Part shown: positions 62,335-64,000 of the stretch, piece by piece | Numbering within the stretch: the stretch's first letter is position 1 | Layout of the letters: every line of letters begins with the position of its first letter | NCBI RefSeq assembly: GCF_024055665.1 | Contig: NZ_JAMXMC010000005.1 | Location: 186,001 to 250,000 of the forward strand | Length of the DNA: 64,000 nucleotides | Direction: 5' to 3' | From: Ideonella oryzae | Lineage (GTDB): Bacteria > Pseudomonadota > Gammaproteobacteria > Burkholderiales > Burkholderiaceae_C | Translations under genes and position numbers: made by a program | Notes under the pieces: generated by a model | Database searches by the model: none | What the model was told of the DNA's origin: nothing | The model's input: only the letters and a program-made list of their open reading frames with translations

Positions 62335-63216
62335 TCAGCGCGGGATGGTGGGGTTGAGTTCGGGCGCGCGGGTGAGCGCGACGAAGAGGTCCACCAGGCT
62401 GGGCCGCATGCGCTGGCCCAGGGCCTGCACCTCGGGCGGCGGCGTCCCGTCGAACAGTGCGGCCGACTGGCCCTGCTGGCGGTAGCGCAGGATGGGGTGG
62501 GCTGCGGCCATCGCATCGGCGACCGCCGGGTCATGGCTGTAGGCCACGAAGCGCTCGTCCACCTCGGCCAGCGGGATGTTGAGCACCAGCTTGCCTTCGC
62601 TGAGCATCAGCACGTCCGACAGCAGCGACTCCACCTCCTCCACCTGGTGGGTGGAGATCAGCACGCTGCGCTCGCCGTCGCACCACTCGTCGATCAGCAT
62701 CTCGTAGAAGGCCTTGCGCGAAAGCACATCCAGGCCCAGCGTGGGCTCGTCCAGCACCATCAGCCGCGCGTCGATGGCTGCCACCAGCGCCAGATGAAGC
62801 TGCACCACCATGCCGCGCGAGAGCGTCTTGACCTTGTCGTTCAGGCCGACGCTGGTGCGCTTGAGCAGCTGCCGGGCCCGCTCGGCCGAGAAGCGCGGGT
62901 GCAGGCCGGCCATCAGCGTGATGAGCTCCGAAGCGCGGGCCCAGCGCGGCAGGATGGCCACGTCCGGGATGTAGCACAGCGACTGCAGCAGCGCAGTGCG
63001 CTGGCGCTGCGGCGACAGCCCCAGCACGCTGAGCTCGCCCTCGTGGCCGGTCAGGCCCACCAGGGCCCGCATCAGGCTGGTCTTGCCGGCGCCGTTGTGG
63101 CCCAGCAGGCCGACGATGCGGCCGGCCGGGATCTCGAAGTCCAGCCCGTCGAGCACGCGCTTGCGGCCGTACTGCAGGCCCAGGCCACGGGCCCGGATCA
63201 GGGGTTCGCCACTCAT
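62335..63216 (-). CDS. ABC transporter ATP-binding protein
   Basis: 293 aa. Walker A GLLGHNGAGKTSLM, signature-like LSRGMVVQLHLALVA (divergent from LSGGQ: serine-arginine), Walker B RLMVLDEPTLGLD, and H-loop STHQVEEVE. Energises the permease encoded next. Start MSGEPL chosen at 63216; ATG 63219 would leave one base to the ribosome site. Overlaps the GntR stop, so the three genes are co-translated. Confidence 0.9.
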   Translation of the reverse strand: MSGEPLIRARGLGLQYGRKRVLDGLDFEIPAGRIVGLLGHNGAGKTSLMRALVGLTGHEGELSVLGLSPQRQRTALLQSLCYIPDVAILPRWARASELITLMAGLHPRFSAERARQLLKRTSVGLNDKVKTLSRGMVVQLHLALVAAIDARLMVLDEPTLGLDVLSRKAFYEMLIDEWCDGERSVLISTHQVEEVESLLSDVLMLSEGKLVLNIPLAEVDERFVAYSHDPAVADAMAAAHPILRYRQQGQSAALFDGTPPPEVQALGQRMRPSLVDLFVALTRAPELNPTIPR

Positions 63217-63560
63217 CATGCCTCCCAATCAAGTTCTTCCGGACGCAGGCCCAGCCGGCGCAGGCGCAGGCGCAGCTGGGGCCACTCCTGCTCAAGAAAG
63301 CGTTGCCGCTCCAGCATGCGCAGGTGATCGCGTGCCCCGGTCCGCACGTACAAACCGAGGCCGCGGCGATTCTCCAGCAGCCCGTCATCACTCAAGGCCT
63401 GCAGCGCCCGCCCCACGGTCAGCGGGTTGAGCAGATAGCTGCCGGCGAGCGCGCGCACCGAGGGCATGGCCTCGCCTTCGCGCGGCTCGCCGTCGAGCAG
63501 GCGGCCGGCCAGCTGGTCGGCCAGCTGGCGGTAGATCGGTTGGCGGTCATCCCAGTGCAT
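63216..63560 (-). CDS. GntR-family regulator (YtrA type)
   Basis: 114 aa. DRQPIYRQLADQLAGRLLDGEPREGEAMPSVRALAGSYLLNPLTVGRALQALSDDGLLENRRGLGLYV is the GntR winged helix-turn-helix, followed by a short helical tail as in the YtrA subfamily that controls ABC transporters. AGGAGAG precedes the ATG. First gene of the transporter operon. Its upstream region has direct repeats (63575-63598). Confidence 0.9.
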   Translation of the reverse strand: MHWDDRQPIYRQLADQLAGRLLDGEPREGEAMPSVRALAGSYLLNPLTVGRALQALSDDGLLENRRGLGLYVRTGARDHLRMLERQRFLEQEWPQLRLRLRRLGLRPEELDWEA

Positions 63561-63574
63561 GGGCTCTCCTGAAG

Positions 63575-63598
63575 GCTGGTGACGTGTGCTGGTGACGT
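63575..63598. promoter_or_regulatory. Direct repeat, candidate GntR operator
   Basis: GCTGGTGACGT is present at 63575-63585 and again at 63588-63598, a 13-base period, immediately upstream of the GntR gene. This arrangement suits repression by a GntR dimer, but which protein binds it is unknown. Confidence 0.45.
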
Positions 63599-63764
63599 AA
63601 CACACTGTAGGACTTGGGCCCAGCCAGGGCGAGCCCGATGCGACAGACTGCAGGGCGGGCCGATGAACTGCAGCCACGCCCCGGGCATGTCACCCAGGTG
63701 CGGGATGGCGGGCCCGGCGCGGCGCTGGCAGCATGCGCCCCGCAGAACACACCGTGGAGGAACC

Positions 63765-64000
63765 ATGAGCCTGAACATCACCCGCTTCGCCCTGCCCACC
63801 CTGCTGATCCCGCTGGCCCTGGCCGGCTGCGGCAAGGTGCAGGAAGCCGCCAGCGAGAAGGCGGCCGAGAAAATGATCGAAGCCACCATCAACAAGGACG
63901 GCAGCAACGCCAAGGTGGACATCCAGGGCGGTGGCGTGAAGGTGGCGGGCACCGACGAAAAGGGCCAGTCCTTCAACATGGAGATGGGCAACGCCAGCAT
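63765..64000 (+). CDS. Putative lipoprotein (partial, C-terminus beyond the window)
   Basis: About 78 residues are visible. LLIPLALAGCGKVQEAASEKAAEKMIEATINKDGSNAKVDIQGG: a lipoprotein signal with Cys near residue 22, then an acidic/Ala-rich stretch. Preceded by GGAGGAACC. Too little visible to name a family; DUF-type small lipoproteins near ABC operons are common. Confidence 0.75.
   Translation, partial: MSLNITRFALPTLLIPLALAGCGKVQEAASEKAAEKMIEATINKDGSNAKVDIQGGGVKVAGTDEKGQSFNMEMGNAS

Noticed and set aside
1-64000. tRNA, rRNA, CRISPR arrays, riboswitches or prophage genes
   Set aside because: None recognised by eye; a covariance-model search would be needed for small RNAs.

Overview
The window is high-GC, gene-dense bacterial chromosome. 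Gene content (cytochrome bo3 oxidase, TRAP transporters, many LysR/TetR/GntR regulators, GlmS, flavodoxin, PQQ alcohol dehydrogenase) and protein style suggest a betaproteobacterium of the order Burkholderiales, probably in the Sphaerotilus/Ideonella/Rubrivivax/Leptothrix neighbourhood. That placement is inferred from content, not from a marker gene. I saw no rRNA, tRNA or CRISPR array.

Layout. 0-2.4 kb: the cyoA-cyoB end of a quinol oxidase operon (cyoB runs off the left edge). 2.9-7.9 kb: a LysR regulator divergent from an EamA transporter, a double-Rossmann FabG-like reductase, and a TetR-pirin pair. 7.9-15.2 kb: a tightly packed eight-gene operon (FAD amine-oxidase-like protein, DUF1365, CFA-type methyltransferase, chalcone-isomerase-like protein, MFS transporter, DUF3833 lipoprotein, SDR, NTF2-like). 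It looks like a membrane fatty-acid modification operon, with a strong inverted repeat in its promoter. 15.2-23.8 kb: a seven-gene catabolic operon (two DUF296 proteins, SDR, SCP2-type thiolase, acyl-CoA ligase, TRAP binding protein, fused TRAP permease) divergent from a LysR regulator; together they would import an organic acid, activate it to a CoA ester and cleave it. 23.8-35 kb: mixed housekeeping and accessory genes, including an aminotransferase, flavodoxin, thioredoxin, GST, a PuuD-like amidase, YbdK, an unusual M48 protease-pilin fusion, a kinase-like/phosphatase pair, a TlpA-like protein, a transglutaminase and merTP.

35-37.3 kb: a three-domain fusion of cysteine desulfurase, degenerate metallo-beta-lactamase and rhodanese. 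37.48-38.66 kb: a complete IS5-family element with perfect ends and a CTAA target duplication, inserted exactly at the stop codon of the next gene. 38.7-45.6 kb: an alcohol-oxidation cluster (substrate-binding-like protein, cytochrome c, PQQ alcohol dehydrogenase with the lanthanide-type Asp pair, outer-membrane channel, Fis-type activator without AAA+ domain, aldehyde dehydrogenase). It would oxidise an alcohol in the periplasm, pass electrons to cytochrome c and oxidise the aldehyde further. This part looks less GC-rich than the flanks.

45.9-56.3 kb: a defence-type island with a stand-alone SLATT-like two-TM protein, a membrane protein, and a type I restriction-modification locus (hsdM, hsdS, an embedded fic gene, hsdR and a co-translated YgjP-type metalloprotease). 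56.3-64 kb: core-type genes: glmS, an Lrp/AsnC regulator, a second CFA-type methyltransferase, rlmI, a GntR-ABC transporter operon and a partial lipoprotein gene at the right edge.

The best candidates for something undescribed are the M48-pilin fusion, the desulfurase-MBL-rhodanese fusion, the kinase-like/phosphatase pair, and the Fic plus YgjP-like additions to the type I R-M locus.
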